NCBI GenBank assembly: GCA_031263565.1
Contig: JAISFR010000090.1
Span: 1-37,529, forward strand
Length of the DNA: 37,529 bases
Direction of reading: 5' to 3'
From: Candidatus Adiutrix sp.
GTDB lineage: Bacteria > Desulfobacterota > Desulfarculia > Adiutricales > Adiutricaceae
The translations under genes were made by a program, and so were the position numbers. Below are positions 18,330 through 27,461 of this stretch, piece after piece (position 1 is the first letter of the stretch; each line of letters opens with the position of its first letter). Below the pieces are notes generated by a model that saw only the letters and a list, made by a program, of their open reading frames with translations, was not told the DNA's origin and did not search any database.

Positions 18330-19298
18330 TCAATACCAGACCGCCGACTTTTCATCCGGCAGATCCTTGAAAAGAACCGTTGAAAGATAACGTTCGCCCG
18401 TATCCGGAAGAATGGCCACGATGGTTTTGCCCTTGTTTTCCGGCCGGGCGGCTATTTTGGCCGCCGCGAAGGCCGCCGCGCCGGATGAAATGCCCACCAG
18501 AAGCCCTTCCAGCCGGGCCAGGACCCGGGCCGTGTCGATCGCCTCTTCATTCCGGACCTTATAGATCTCGTCTATGAGGCCTTGATCAAGAACGTCGGGG
18601 ACAAAGCCGGCCCCGATGCCCTGGATCGGGTGGGGACCGGCCGGCCCCCCGGAAAGCACCGGAGAGGAGGCGGGTTCCACGGCCACCATGGCGACGGACG
18701 GTTTTTTTTCTTTCAGCGTCAAGCCGACGCCGGTCACCGTGCCGCCGGTGCCGACCCCGGCCACCACCAGGTCGACCCGGCCTTCCGTGGCCTCCCATAT
18801 TTCAACCGCGGTCGTCCGGCGATGGATCTCGGGGTTGGCCGGATTGGTGAATTGCTGCAGTATAAGGCTGTTGGGTATCTGGGCGTTCAGCTCTTCGGCT
18901 TTGCGGATGCTGCCCTTCATCCCTTCGGCCCCGGGGGTCAGCACCAGTTCGGCGCCCAGGGCCTGAACCAGGGTCCGGCGTTCCTGGCTCATGGTGTCCG
19001 GCATGGTCAATATCAGCCGGTAACCCCTGGCGGCGGCGACGAAGGCCAGGCCGACCCCGGTGTTGCCGCTGGTGGGTTCGATGAGCACCGTCTCCCGGCT
19101 CAGGAGGCCCTTGTCCTCGGCGTCCTTGATCATGGCGTAGGCGATGCGGTCCTTGACGCTGGAAAGCGGGTTGAAATATTCAAGTTTCAGCAAAAGGTCG
19201 CTGTCCTCAATTTTGGCCAAGCGGCTGAAAGCGTGCGGCCTCAACAAAGGGGTGCGCCCGATGAGTTCCGTCAAGTTGTCGGCGACCTGCAAAGTCAT
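18330..19298 (-). CDS. cysK: Cysteine synthase (O-acetylserine sulfhydrylase)
   Basis: A 322-residue PLP enzyme of the CysK/CysM family. The Schiff-base lysine is K49 in NPLSSVKDR; the substrate loop is PTSGNTGVG (about 75-83); the phosphate-binding loop is [10 protein letters not shown]; and [12 protein letters not shown] is characteristic of CysK rather than cystathionine beta-synthase. It joins sulfide to O-acetylserine to make cysteine. The ATG has AAGGAGG upstream. It sits between nifB (47 bases) and importer 2 (28 bases), inside the same transcription unit as the reductase. That position suggests it captures sulfide set free by the system, or supplies cysteine for cluster assembly; the first is the more interesting reading. 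Confidence 0.93.
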   Translation of the reverse strand: MTLQVADNLTELIGRTPLLRPHAFSRLAKIEDSDLLLKLEYFNPLSSVKDRIAYAMIKDAEDKGLLSRETVLIEPTSGNTGVGLAFVAAARGYRLILTMPDTMSQERRTLVQALGAELVLTPGAEGMKGSIRKAEELNAQIPNSLILQQFTNPANPEIHRRTTAVEIWEATEGRVDLVVAGVGTGGTVTGVGLTLKEKKPSVAMVAVEPASSPVLSGGPAGPHPIQGIGAGFVPDVLDQGLIDEIYKVRNEEAIDTARVLARLEGLLVGISSGAAAFAAAKIAARPENKGKTIVAILPDTGERYLSTVLFKDLPDEKSAVWY

Positions 19299-19345
19299 GT
19301 GATCCTCCTTTTGATGTTCAAGCCCCTGTCGGCTCCCGGCGGTCT

Positions 19346-20278
19346 TCAGCCATGGGAAAAGGTTTCCCTGGCCGCGAAGCCTTCCGCATAGACCTTACGG
19401 CTGAAGTCGCAGCGGCCCGGTATGCCCACCGCGTCGGCCCGGCAGCGCCGGCAGTGCCGAAACGGTTCAAGGTATTTCGAGACCTCTTCCCTGGCCAGGG
19501 CCAATTCCCGGCAGCCGGGCTCGGACAGATGCCTGAACTCATGCTGCGGAATCAGCGGAATGATGTTGTGCAGCCGGGCCCCGGCCCGGGCCACGGCCCG
19601 GGCTATGTCGCCGATATGGGCCGCGTTGATTTCACTGATCAGGACCGTGTTGACCTTGACCTGGATGCCGGCGGCGGCGACGCGGGCCAGGCCGGCCAGC
19701 TGGTTTTCGATAAGTATTTCAGCCGCCTCCAGACCCTGGTAGTATTGGCCGTGAAAGACCAGACCGCCGACTATCCGGGCCGTGATTTCCGGGGCGACCC
19801 CGTTGACGGTCACCGTCAGGGTGTCGACCCCGGCCTCGATGACTTCGCCTGACCGTTCGGCCAGCATCAGGCCGTTGGTGCTCATGCACTTTAAAAGATC
19901 AGGGTATTTACGGCCGATGGCCTGAAACGTCTCCAGGGCCGCATTGTCCGCCAAAGCGTCGCCCGGACCGGCTATGCCGATGACGCTTATTTCCGGGCAG
20001 ATTTCAAGGGCCCGCTCGACATAGCCAAGCGCGTCCGCCGGGGAGATTATGGACGAAGCCACCCCCGGCCGATCTTCCCGGTCGCTCAGCTTTCGGTCGC
20101 AAAACCGGCACTTAATGTTGCACCGCGAGCAGACCGGCAGATGCATGCGGCCCCGGTTGAACCTGGCGCCGAAGCAGGGATGCAGGTCCCTGACGCGCTC
20201 ATAAGAGCCGGCCCTAATTTTTCCAGGAGCCCCCGCCGGATCGCCTGTGACCGGATTCATAATCTCTCTCGCCTTCAT
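19346..20278 (-). CDS. nifB: NifB-type radical SAM cofactor synthase
   Basis: A 310-residue radical SAM protein with NifB hallmarks. HPC (C35), then C50-SR-C53-NIK-C57-RF-C60 supply the SAM cluster (CxxxCxxC) and a further ligand; [10 protein letters not shown] (101-110) and STNGLML follow. [14 protein letters not shown] (275-288) carries the C-terminal cysteines used for the K-clusters in NifB. NifB fuses two [4Fe-4S] units and inserts carbide to make NifB-co, the core of nitrogenase cofactors. It lacks the C-terminal NifX domain. The ATG at 20278 is used; the ATG at 20260 has a better purine-rich stretch upstream (GGCGAGAGAG) and could be the real start. It is first in the run, 42 bases after a leader terminator. 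Confidence 0.92.
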   Translation of the reverse strand: MKAREIMNPVTGDPAGAPGKIRAGSYERVRDLHPCFGARFNRGRMHLPVCSRCNIKCRFCDRKLSDREDRPGVASSIISPADALGYVERALEICPEISVIGIAGPGDALADNAALETFQAIGRKYPDLLKCMSTNGLMLAERSGEVIEAGVDTLTVTVNGVAPEITARIVGGLVFHGQYYQGLEAAEILIENQLAGLARVAAAGIQVKVNTVLISEINAAHIGDIARAVARAGARLHNIIPLIPQHEFRHLSEPGCRELALAREEVSKYLEPFRHCRRCRADAVGIPGRCDFSRKVYAEGFAARETFSHG

Positions 20279-20320
20279 CGCCTAAACAGCCTCGGACCTT
20301 GACGGGGCCGATCGGCCAAT

Positions 20321-20355
20321 AAAAAAAACCGAAGACATGCTAATTATGTCTTCGG
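20321..20355 (-). terminator. Leader intrinsic terminator upstream of nifB
   Basis: On the minus strand a perfect 10-bp stem (CCGAAGACAT paired with ATGTCTTCGG, 7-base loop) is followed directly by eight T residues. That is a textbook Rho-independent terminator. It lies downstream of the promoter at 20396-20424 and 42 bases before the nifB ATG, so it would end most transcripts after about 70 nucleotides unless bypassed. Confidence 0.85.
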
Positions 20356-20366
20356 CCTTCAGTGTT

Positions 20367-20378
20367 CGCTGATCAGCG
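20367..20378. promoter_or_regulatory. 12-bp perfect palindrome in the nifB leader
   Basis: CGCTGATCAGCG is a perfect palindrome located about 11-22 bases downstream of the predicted start of the nifB transcript. It could be an operator, for example for the divergently encoded IclR-family protein, or a small RNA hairpin ahead of the terminator. No second copy was noticed nearby. Confidence 0.5.
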
Positions 20379-20395
20379 CAAATTAATATGCTGTG

Positions 20396-20424
20396 AGTAT
20401 AGGCCCATAAGAAACAGCTGTCAA
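20396..20424 (-). promoter_or_regulatory. Sigma70-type promoter of the nifB-cysK-reductase run
   Basis: On the minus strand TTGACA (20424-20419), a 17-base spacer and TATACT (20401-20396) form a near-consensus sigma70 promoter. The expected start point is around 20389. No sigma54 (NifA-type) -24/-12 element was seen, which sets this cluster apart from classical nif regulation. Confidence 0.82.
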
Positions 20425-20546
20425 GCGAATTCCGCCGGCGGCCTTAAAAAATTGTCCGGGCCAGGGCTTTTCGCCGCGGCGGCCCGCCGAAAAAATCATT
20501 CCCGGAAGCGGCGCGCCGGGACCGCGCCCCATCATGAGCTTATTTT

Positions 20547-20578
20547 TTGTGGCATTTAAATTTTAGAGTAGCTATAAT
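20547..20578 (+). promoter_or_regulatory. Possible promoter of the IclR-family gene
   Basis: A perfect TATAAT lies at 20573-20578. The best -35 candidates (TTGTGG at 20547 with a 20-base spacer, or TGGCAT at 20550 with 17) are weak, so only the -10 element is convincing. The stretch 20279-20658 otherwise holds only this and the nifB leader elements. Confidence 0.4.
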
Positions 20579-20658
20579 GGTAAAGTTTGTTATGGCCGGC
20601 CAGGGCCGTACCAGATCAGGGGGCCGGCCCGGAAAGGCCGCCCCGCGCAGAGGAAATG

Positions 20659-21459
20659 ATGGACAAAGCCCCGGAAAAGAAATATTACCAGATAAGCTCT
20701 TTGGAAAAGGGTTTGAAAATGCTGGAAACCATCATCGAGCATGGCGAACTGACCGTGACCCGCGCCGCCAACTGCCTGGAGCTTAACCGGGCCAGCGCCC
20801 ACCGCTTCATCACCACCCTGCGCGACCTGGGCTATGTGCGCAAAAACCAGCACAACAACTATGAAGCCACCTTCAAAGTCCTGGAACTGGGCATGAAGCA
20901 GGCCGACAGCTTCGAAATTCGCCGCCTGGCCAAACCCTGTATGCGGGAACTGTCCAACATGTTTGACGAAACCATCAACCTCGGCCTTCTCGACCGGGAC
21001 AAAATCATTTATCTGGACAAGGTGGAGAGCCGGGAGCTGCTGCGCATGGATTCCGGCATCGGCACCTCCTGCGAAGCCTACAGCACGGCTCTCGGCAAGG
21101 CCATGCTGGCCTTTCTGCCCGAGGAGGAACTGGAGTCCTACCTGGCCCGCCTGGAACCCATGGAGCCCATCACCCCCAACAGCATCACCAGCGTCGACAA
21201 ACTGGTCAGGGCCCTGAACAAAACCAGGCGCGACGGCTACTCCATCGACAACGAGGAACTGGCCGCCGGCCTGTACTGCGTTGGCGCCCCCATCTTCGAT
21301 TTCAACGGCTACCCGGTCTACGCCATCAGCGTCTCCGGCCCGGTGGCCCGCATCAAGCCCTTGAAAAACCTGCCCGGCTGCATAATCGAATGCGCGGCCA
21401 AGCTTTCCCGGCAATTGGGCTACCGGAAAACCCAGCCGGGTCTGCGGCCCGCCAAGTGA
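20659..21459 (+). CDS. IclR-family transcriptional regulator
   Basis: A 266-residue regulator. The N-terminal winged helix-turn-helix (about 8-70) contains ISSLEKGLKMLETI and the recognition region NRASAHRFITTLRDLGYV. The C-terminal effector-binding domain has TINLGLLDRDKIIYLDKVES, SCEAYSTALGKAMLAFLP and GLYCVGAPIFDFNGYPVYAISVS, all standard IclR features. ATG at 20659 gives a 5-base spacing to AGAGG; the adjacent ATG at 20656 is too close to it. It is divergent from nifB across about 380 bases, so it probably controls the minus-strand run and perhaps itself, responding to a small organic effector. That regulatory link is inferred from position. Confidence 0.9.
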   Translation: MDKAPEKKYYQISSLEKGLKMLETIIEHGELTVTRAANCLELNRASAHRFITTLRDLGYVRKNQHNNYEATFKVLELGMKQADSFEIRRLAKPCMRELSNMFDETINLGLLDRDKIIYLDKVESRELLRMDSGIGTSCEAYSTALGKAMLAFLPEEELESYLARLEPMEPITPNSITSVDKLVRALNKTRRDGYSIDNEELAAGLYCVGAPIFDFNGYPVYAISVSGPVARIKPLKNLPGCIIECAAKLSRQLGYRKTQPGLRPAK

Positions 21460-21488
21460 CCCCTGTTCCCTGCCCCCCGGGTTGATCC

Positions 21489-24400
21489 ATGTATATAAAG
21501 CGCCTGGAAATTGTCGGCTTCAAATCCTTCCCGGAGCGGACGCTGGTTCCTCTGAGCCAGGGCCTCAGCGCGGTGGTGGGCCCCAACGGATGCGGCAAGA
21601 GCAATATCATCGACGCCGTCCGCTGGGTCATGGGCGAGCAGAGCCCCAGGACGCTCAGGGGCCGCAACATGGATGACGTGCTTTTCAACGGTTCCCAGGG
21701 CCGGCCGGCTTCGGCCCTGGCCGAAGTCACCCTGACCCTGGCCCGCGACCCCGACAGCGGCCTGGCGGCGGCCGAAAGTTCCGTCACCCGCCGCCTTTAC
21801 CGCAGCGGCGACAGCGAGTACCTGCTGAACAGAACGCCCTGCCGCCTGAAAGACGTCATCCGCTTTTTCACCGACCAGGGGGTGGGCACCCGGGCCTACG
21901 GCATCATCGAACAGGGCCGGGTGGGCTGGCTGGTGGATGCCCGCCCCGAAGAAAGGCGCGGCCTGATCGACGAGGCCGCCGGCATCACCCGCTACAAGCA
22001 GCAGAAAAAAGAGGCCGAAAGAAAAATAGAATCCGCCGAAAGCAACCTGGACCATGTGGCCGTCATCAAAGCCGAAACTAAAAAACAGCTTGACCAGATC
22101 ACCCGGGCCGCGGCCAAAGCGGCCCGCTACAAAGACCTCAAAGAGAAACTGCGGGATCTGGATCTGTCTCTGGCGGCCCGGGCCCTGGGCGCGGCCCGGG
22201 CCCGGCGCCAGGACCTGACGCGCCATTTGGAGGAAAACCGGCGTCTTTTGACTTCCCTGTTGGCTGAATCCGAAACACGCGATTTGGAACTGGAGGAAAT
22301 CAAGCGGGCCGCGGCCAGGGCGGAACAGAGCCTGGCGGAGCGGACCGCCGCCTGGCACCAATTGTCGGCGGCCCGCGACAGCCTCGCCCAGGAGGCCCGC
22401 TACACCCGCGAGAATCTGACCCGCACGGCGGAGCGGCGGGCCCAGGCCCTGGAAGAACTTGCCCGCGTCAGTTCCGAACGGCGCCGCAAACTGGAAGAGC
22501 AAGCCCTTTTGGAAGCCGAACTCGAAGACCTGGAACAGGCTGAACAGCGGAGCCGGGAGGCGGCCGATCTCTGGGCGGAAGAGTGGCGGGCCCGTAAAAG
22601 CGCCCACGAGACTCTGAACCGGCAATATGACGAGACCGAACGGCGCCGGGCCGGGCTGGAAAAAGAACTGTCGGCCGGGCGAAGCTCCCGGGCGGCCTCG
22701 GAAAGCCTCCTGGACCATCAGGGGCGGCGTCTGGAAACTCTGAGCGAAGAACTCGAGGCCGGCCGGCAAAACTCCGGCCGGCTGGCGGAGGTCTCGGCCG
22801 AAACCGGCCGGCAAAAAGACCGGCTGGCCATGGAACTGGCCGCGGCCCAGGAAGAGAGCGACCTGAGGAACGAGGACCTGAAAGCCGCGGAAAGCCGCTT
22901 GAAAGCCCTGGAAAACTTGCGGAATTTGGCCGAGGCCAAACTGGCTTCGCTTTCCGCCAGGCTGGAGACCTTAAAAAGCGTCCGGGATGATTTCGGCTGG
23001 TACCCGCAAGGGGTCAAGGCCCTGATGGCCTCCCCGGAACTTACGGCCGCCGGCCTCCTGGGCCCGGTGGCCGAATTCCTGAAAATTCCGGACGGCTATG
23101 AAGACGCGGCCGAGGCCGTTTTGGGGGAGCGCCTGGCCTGGCTGCTGGTCAAAGACCGCGCCGCGGCCCTGGCGGCCCTGGATTTCCTGCGCCGGGAAGG
23201 CCTGGGGCGCTGCGGCTTCGTCTGCCTCGATGAAATGGGCCAGGCGGCGGAAGACCTGTCGCTGGCCCTTTTGGGCGACTATCAACTGACCGAGGATCTC
23301 TCCCCCGGCGCTGACCGGGCGGCCGTCCTGATGAGCAAAAAAGGCCAGTATCTGGGCCGGGGCCTGGCCGCCTCGGCCGCGGCCGCCGACTCCGGCCGGG
23401 ATGAGGCCGGCCTGCTGGCCCGCCTCAAGGACCTGGAAGAAGCGGGGCGCCTGGCGGAAAAAGCCCGAAGCGATTTCGCGGCCTTGAAATCACAGGCCGC
23501 GGAAGCTTCCGGGGCTCTGGAAGAAAGCCGGGAAATGGCCCGGAGCGCGGAAGCGGCCCGGCAAAAACTGGGCGCCGCTCTTCTGGAGGCGGACAAGAAT
23601 CTGGCCCTGGCCGCCGCCGAGGCCGCCCAGGCTCGCTTGCGGCACGAAGCTTTAAGCCGGGAAGCCGAGCGTCTGGAGGGTGAAATAGAGGCCCGGAACG
23701 CTTCCCTGGCCGAAGGGCGCGCCCGGAGCCGTCAGGCTGAAGAGGCCGCCGCCCGGGCCGCCCGGGAGGCGGAGACCCTGAAGGAAACCCTGGCCGGGCA
23801 GCGCGAGGCCTTGGAAGAAGACCGGGCCGAGGGCGAAGCCCTGCGGCTGGCGGCGGCGGCGGCCGGCGAAAAACTGACCCGGGTCCGTCAGCAACTGGCC
23901 ATGGCCGAAGAATGGCTCAGAGAAGTGGAAAACAGCCTGGCCGCCCGGGAATCGGAAAGCCGGACCCTGGCGGAGGAAATGGAAAATCTGAAAGCCGGGC
24001 TGGAAAGCCTTCAGACCCGGGAGGCCGCTTTTCCGGAAAAGATCAAAGCCGCTGAAGAAGGCCTGGCCGGGGACCGCCGCCGCCAGGAAGATGAGCGCCG
24101 CCGTCAGGAAGCCGGGGAGAAGGCCCTTCGGGATCTTCGCCGCCGCCGCGAGGAACTCAACGCCCTGCTGGCCGGCCAGGAAACCGAACTGCTGGCCGCC
24201 CGTTTCAGCATTGAAAAAATAGAGGAGGATCTGGCCCGCGACTGGCAGGTCATCATGCCCGACCCTGAGGCGCCTGAGAAAGGTTTGGCGGCGCCCGAAG
24301 CGGAGCCGGACCCGGAAGAAGAGCCGGATGAAGAGCCGGATGAAGAAAGCGCTGATTCGGCCCCGCTTTGGGAAACTCTCGACCCGCGCGACTATGCCGC

Positions 24401-25082
24401 CCGGCCTCTGCCGGAAGGGGCGGCCGCCCGGCGGGAGGCCCTGAAAGGCAAAATCGGCTCCCTGGGCGAAGTCAGCCTGGAGGCCATCGAGCGGGAAGCC
24501 GGGCTCAGGGCCGAATATGAGCGCTACCAGAGCCAGTTTGACGACCTGAGCCGGGCGGTGGCCGATCTGAAGAACAGCATCAATCGCATCAACCACACCT
24601 GTAAAATCAGATTCGCCGAAACCTTTCGGGCGGTCGATGAAAAATTCCGGGAAATTTTCCCGATCCTCTTCGACGGTGGCCAGGGCTGGCTGAGCCTGAC
24701 CGATGAGCCCGACCCCCTGGAGAGCGGCGTGGAAATCCACGTCCATCCCCCCGGCAAAAAGCTTCTGGTGATGAGTCTGCTGTCCGGCGGCGAAAAGGCC
24801 CTGACCGCCCTGGCCCTGATCTTCGCCCTCTACCTTATCAAGCCCAGCCCGTTCTGCCTGCTGGACGAAACCGACGCCCCGCTGGACGAAGCCAACATCG
24901 ACCGCTTCAACCGGCTTCTGAAACAGCTCAGCCGGGCCTCGCAAATTATAATGGTCACCCACAACAAGCGCACCATGCAGATCAGCCAGACCCTCTACGG
25001 GGTCACCATGGAAACGCCCGGCGTCTCCCGGCTGGTCAGCGTGAATCTGGCGCAAGCGGAGGCTATGACCGCCGATGTTTAA
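21489..25082 (+). CDS. smc: Chromosome segregation ATPase SMC
   Basis: A 1197-residue SMC protein of normal length. The N-terminal head has Walker A GPNGCGKSN (31-39); two long coiled coils flank a hinge at about 500-610 (YPQGVKALMASPEL through CGFVCLDEM). The C-terminal head has the signature LLSGGEKALTAL near 1098 and Walker B CLLDETDAPLDEAN near 1125-1138. An acidic stretch rich in EPDEE lies near 937-955 in the second coiled coil before the head, an insertion not essential to the family. SMC works with ScpA/ScpB in chromosome condensation. It starts 29 bases after the IclR gene and overlaps ftsY by 8 bases. Confidence 0.97.
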   Translation: MYIKRLEIVGFKSFPERTLVPLSQGLSAVVGPNGCGKSNIIDAVRWVMGEQSPRTLRGRNMDDVLFNGSQGRPASALAEVTLTLARDPDSGLAAAESSVTRRLYRSGDSEYLLNRTPCRLKDVIRFFTDQGVGTRAYGIIEQGRVGWLVDARPEERRGLIDEAAGITRYKQQKKEAERKIESAESNLDHVAVIKAETKKQLDQITRAAAKAARYKDLKEKLRDLDLSLAARALGAARARRQDLTRHLEENRRLLTSLLAESETRDLELEEIKRAAARAEQSLAERTAAWHQLSAARDSLAQEARYTRENLTRTAERRAQALEELARVSSERRRKLEEQALLEAELEDLEQAEQRSREAADLWAEEWRARKSAHETLNRQYDETERRRAGLEKELSAGRSSRAASESLLDHQGRRLETLSEELEAGRQNSGRLAEVSAETGRQKDRLAMELAAAQEESDLRNEDLKAAESRLKALENLRNLAEAKLASLSARLETLKSVRDDFGWYPQGVKALMASPELTAAGLLGPVAEFLKIPDGYEDAAEAVLGERLAWLLVKDRAAALAALDFLRREGLGRCGFVCLDEMGQAAEDLSLALLGDYQLTEDLSPGADRAAVLMSKKGQYLGRGLAASAAAADSGRDEAGLLARLKDLEEAGRLAEKARSDFAALKSQAAEASGALEESREMARSAEAARQKLGAALLEADKNLALAAAEAAQARLRHEALSREAERLEGEIEARNASLAEGRARSRQAEEAAARAAREAETLKETLAGQREALEEDRAEGEALRLAAAAAGEKLTRVRQQLAMAEEWLREVENSLAARESESRTLAEEMENLKAGLESLQTREAAFPEKIKAAEEGLAGDRRRQEDERRRQEAGEKALRDLRRRREELNALLAGQETELLAARFSIEKIEEDLARDWQVIMPDPEAPEKGLAAPEAEPDPEEEPDEEPDEESADSAPLWETLDPRDYAARPLPEGAAARREALKGKIGSLGEVSLEAIEREAGLRAEYERYQSQFDDLSRAVADLKNSINRINHTCKIRFAETFRAVDEKFREIFPILFDGGQGWLSLTDEPDPLESGVEIHVHPPGKKLLVMSLLSGGEKALTALALIFALYLIKPSPFCLLDETDAPLDEANIDRFNRLLKQLSRASQIIMVTHNKRTMQISQTLYGVTMETPGVSRLVSVNLAQAEAMTADV

Positions 25083-26235
25083 ATGGTTTCGCAAAGACAA
25101 AAGAGAAGATCCCCAGGAGCAGGTTCCGGCGGACCAGGCCCCTGAAGCCGGGGCGGCTGAACCTGAAGCCCCGGCCGCTGATTCGGCGGCCGGCGAACTG
25201 AGGCCCGCGCCGACCGGGGAAGCGCCGCCGGAAGCTCAAAGCCGGGCCGCGGAAAGCCCCCCGGAATCGGGCGACGAGACTGAAGCGGCGCCTGGCGAAA
25301 GCCCGGGGGACGGCGAGGAAGATTCGGCCAGAAAGGGCCTTTTCGCCCGTTTTCGCGAAAAACTCTCGGCCACCCGTTCCCAACTGGCCGGGCGCCTGGA
25401 GACCCTTCTGGCCTCGGTGCGCAGCATCGACGACGAGCTTCTGGACGAGTTGGAGGAACTGCTCATCACCTCCGACCTGGGCGTCAAAACCACCGCCGAC
25501 CTTCTCTTCAAAATACGCGGCCAGGTGGCCGGCAAAGAGTTGAGCGACGCGGCGGCCCTGAAGGAGGCCCTGAAAAAACGCATCAGCGAAATGGTCGACC
25601 TGCCCCGGCCCGAGCTGCCCCCGGTCAAACCGGTGGTCATCATGGTGGTGGGCATCAACGGAGTGGGCAAAACCACCACCATCGCCAAGCTGGCCCGCCG
25701 CTTCCAGGAAAGCGGTAAAAAAGTGCTTCTGGCCGCCGGCGACACCTTCCGTTCAGCCGCGGTCGAGCAGCTCGGCATCTGGGCCGAACGCCTGGGGGCC
25801 GACCTGGTTTCCCAGCCCACCGGAGCCGACCCCTCGGCCGTGGTCTTCGACGCCCTTTCCGCCGCCCTGGCCCGGGGGGCCGACATTGTGCTCGTCGACA
25901 CCGCCGGCCGCCTCCACACCAAAGTCAATCTCATGGATGAGCTCAAGAAAATCAAGCGCGTGGCCGCCAAAGCCCTGCCCGGCTCGCCCCACCACACTAT
26001 CCTGGTGCTGGACGGCAACACCGGCCAGAACGCCCTGCGCCAGGCCCAGACCTTCAACGAAGCGGTGGGCGTCGATTCCATCATCATCACCAAGCTCGAC
26101 GGCACGGCCAAAGGCGGGGTCATCGTCTCCATCGCCAACGAACTGAAAATACCCATAACCTTCGTCGGCCTGGGCGAATCCTTCGAAGACCTTCAGCCCT
26201 TCGTCCCCCGGGCCTTCGCCGACGCCATCCTCTAG
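25075..26235 (+). CDS. ftsY: Signal recognition particle receptor FtsY
   Basis: A 386-residue SRP receptor GTPase. The first ~95 residues are an acidic Ala/Pro/Glu-rich A domain (GEAPPEAQS, DETEAAPGESPGDGEED). The NG domain follows, with G1 GINGVGKTTT (about 193-202), DTAGRLHT (about 276), TKLDGTAKGG (about 339) and the closing GLGESFEDLQPF. It docks SRP-ribosome complexes at the membrane. The ATG lies inside the last codons of smc, so the two are co-translated; smc-ftsY adjacency is common in bacteria. Confidence 0.97.
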   Translation: MFKWFRKDKREDPQEQVPADQAPEAGAAEPEAPAADSAAGELRPAPTGEAPPEAQSRAAESPPESGDETEAAPGESPGDGEEDSARKGLFARFREKLSATRSQLAGRLETLLASVRSIDDELLDELEELLITSDLGVKTTADLLFKIRGQVAGKELSDAAALKEALKKRISEMVDLPRPELPPVKPVVIMVVGINGVGKTTTIAKLARRFQESGKKVLLAAGDTFRSAAVEQLGIWAERLGADLVSQPTGADPSAVVFDALSAALARGADIVLVDTAGRLHTKVNLMDELKKIKRVAAKALPGSPHHTILVLDGNTGQNALRQAQTFNEAVGVDSIIITKLDGTAKGGVIVSIANELKIPITFVGLGESFEDLQPFVPRAFADAIL

Positions 26236-26250
26236 GAGCCTGTAGCGTTA

Positions 26251-27444
26251 ATGATTGGCATATCAAAATTATACTGCGGAACGGTGGAAAGCTCCGACGT
26301 CCTGCGTTACGGCGCCCGGTCGGAACGTTTGCCCAGCCATCTGCTGCAGTTCTCCGAAGATAAAAAACCGGTGGTGGTCTGGAATATCACCCGGGCCTGC
26401 AACCTCAACTGCGTTCATTGCTACGCCTCGGCCACGGCCGGCCCGGCCCCGGACGAACTGAGCCTGGCCGAGGCCGAAGCCCTGGTCGACCACCTGATCG
26501 ACTATAAATCGCCGGTGCTGCTTTTCTCCGGGGGCGAACCCCTGGCCCATCCCCATATTTTAAGCCTGATCCGGCGGGCGACCCGCGGCGGAATGCGGGC
26601 GGTGCTGTCCAGCAACGGGCTGTTGATCGACCGGGACACGGCCGCCCGCCTGGCCGACCTGGGGCTGTCCTACGTCGGGGTCAGCCTCGACGGGCTGGCC
26701 GAAACCCATGACCGGTTCCGCCGCCGGCCCGGCGCCTTCGAGCAGACCGTGCGGGCCCTGGCCCGGGCCCGGGAGGCCGGTTTGAAAGTCGGCCTGCGCT
26801 TCACCCTCAGCCGGCGAAACGTGGCCGACCTGCCCGGCATCTTCGATCTGGTGGAACGCGAAGGCCTCCCCCGGGTCTGCTTTTACCACCTGGTGGGCAG
26901 CGGCCGGGGGGCGGAGATGGGCTCCGAAGCCCTGAGCCATGAAGAAACCCGGGCCGCCCTGGATCTGATCGTGGCCCGCACCCGGGACCGCCATCAGCGG
27001 GGCCGGCCCCTGGAAGTGCTGACCGTCGACAATCACGCCGACGGGCCCTACCTCTACCTCAAACTCCTGGCCGACGGCCAGCCGGAGCGGGCCGCCGAAG
27101 TGCTGAAGCTTCTGCGGCTCAACGGCGGAAACAGTTCCGGCCGAGGCCTCGGGGCCATCTCCTGGAACGGGCAGGTCTACCCCGACCAGTTCTGGCGCTC
27201 CAAAACCCTGGGCTCGGTCCGCGAGAAAAGTTTCGCGGAAATCTGGCACGACCCGGACAACGAATTCCTCCAGGCTCTGAAGAACAAGAAGGCCCATGTC
27301 CAGGGCCGCTGCCGGGAATGTTCCTTTCTGGATCTCTGCGGCGGCAACCTCCGGGCCCGGGCCGAAGCGGCCACCGGCGACCCCTGGGGGGCGGACCCGG
27401 CCTGCTATCTGAGCGACCAGGAAATAAGCGCCTTTCCGACTTGA
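26251..27444 (+). CDS. ahbC: Radical SAM 12,18-didecarboxysiroheme deacetylase AhbC
   Basis: A 397-residue radical SAM enzyme. The N-terminus IGISKLYCGTVESSDVLRYG is characteristic of AhbC. The SAM cluster ligands are C50, C54 and C57 (CNLNCVHC), followed by FSGGEPL. A SPASM-like C-terminus has C354, C357, C363 and C385 for an auxiliary cluster. AhbC removes acetate side chains from 12,18-didecarboxysiroheme to give iron-coproporphyrin III in the siroheme-dependent haem route of sulfate reducers and archaea. It starts 15 bases after ftsY and is followed by hemB, ahbD and ahbA on the same strand, which supports the assignment over AhbD. Confidence 0.87.
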   Translation: MIGISKLYCGTVESSDVLRYGARSERLPSHLLQFSEDKKPVVVWNITRACNLNCVHCYASATAGPAPDELSLAEAEALVDHLIDYKSPVLLFSGGEPLAHPHILSLIRRATRGGMRAVLSSNGLLIDRDTAARLADLGLSYVGVSLDGLAETHDRFRRRPGAFEQTVRALARAREAGLKVGLRFTLSRRNVADLPGIFDLVEREGLPRVCFYHLVGSGRGAEMGSEALSHEETRAALDLIVARTRDRHQRGRPLEVLTVDNHADGPYLYLKLLADGQPERAAEVLKLLRLNGGNSSGRGLGAISWNGQVYPDQFWRSKTLGSVREKSFAEIWHDPDNEFLQALKNKKAHVQGRCRECSFLDLCGGNLRARAEAATGDPWGADPACYLSDQEISAFPT

Positions 27445-27461
27445 AAGCGACATGGTGAAAA

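Noticed and set aside
20279-20420. Known riboswitch (SAM, cobalamin, molybdenum cofactor, T-box) in the nifB leader
   Set aside because: The leader before the terminator is only about 70 bases and no conserved core of these classes is recognisable.
23652-25100. Long open frame opposite smc
   Set aside because: It is a GC-rich antisense shadow; the plus-strand SMC motifs are unambiguous. The same applies to long antisense frames opposite ahbC, comEC and ftsY.
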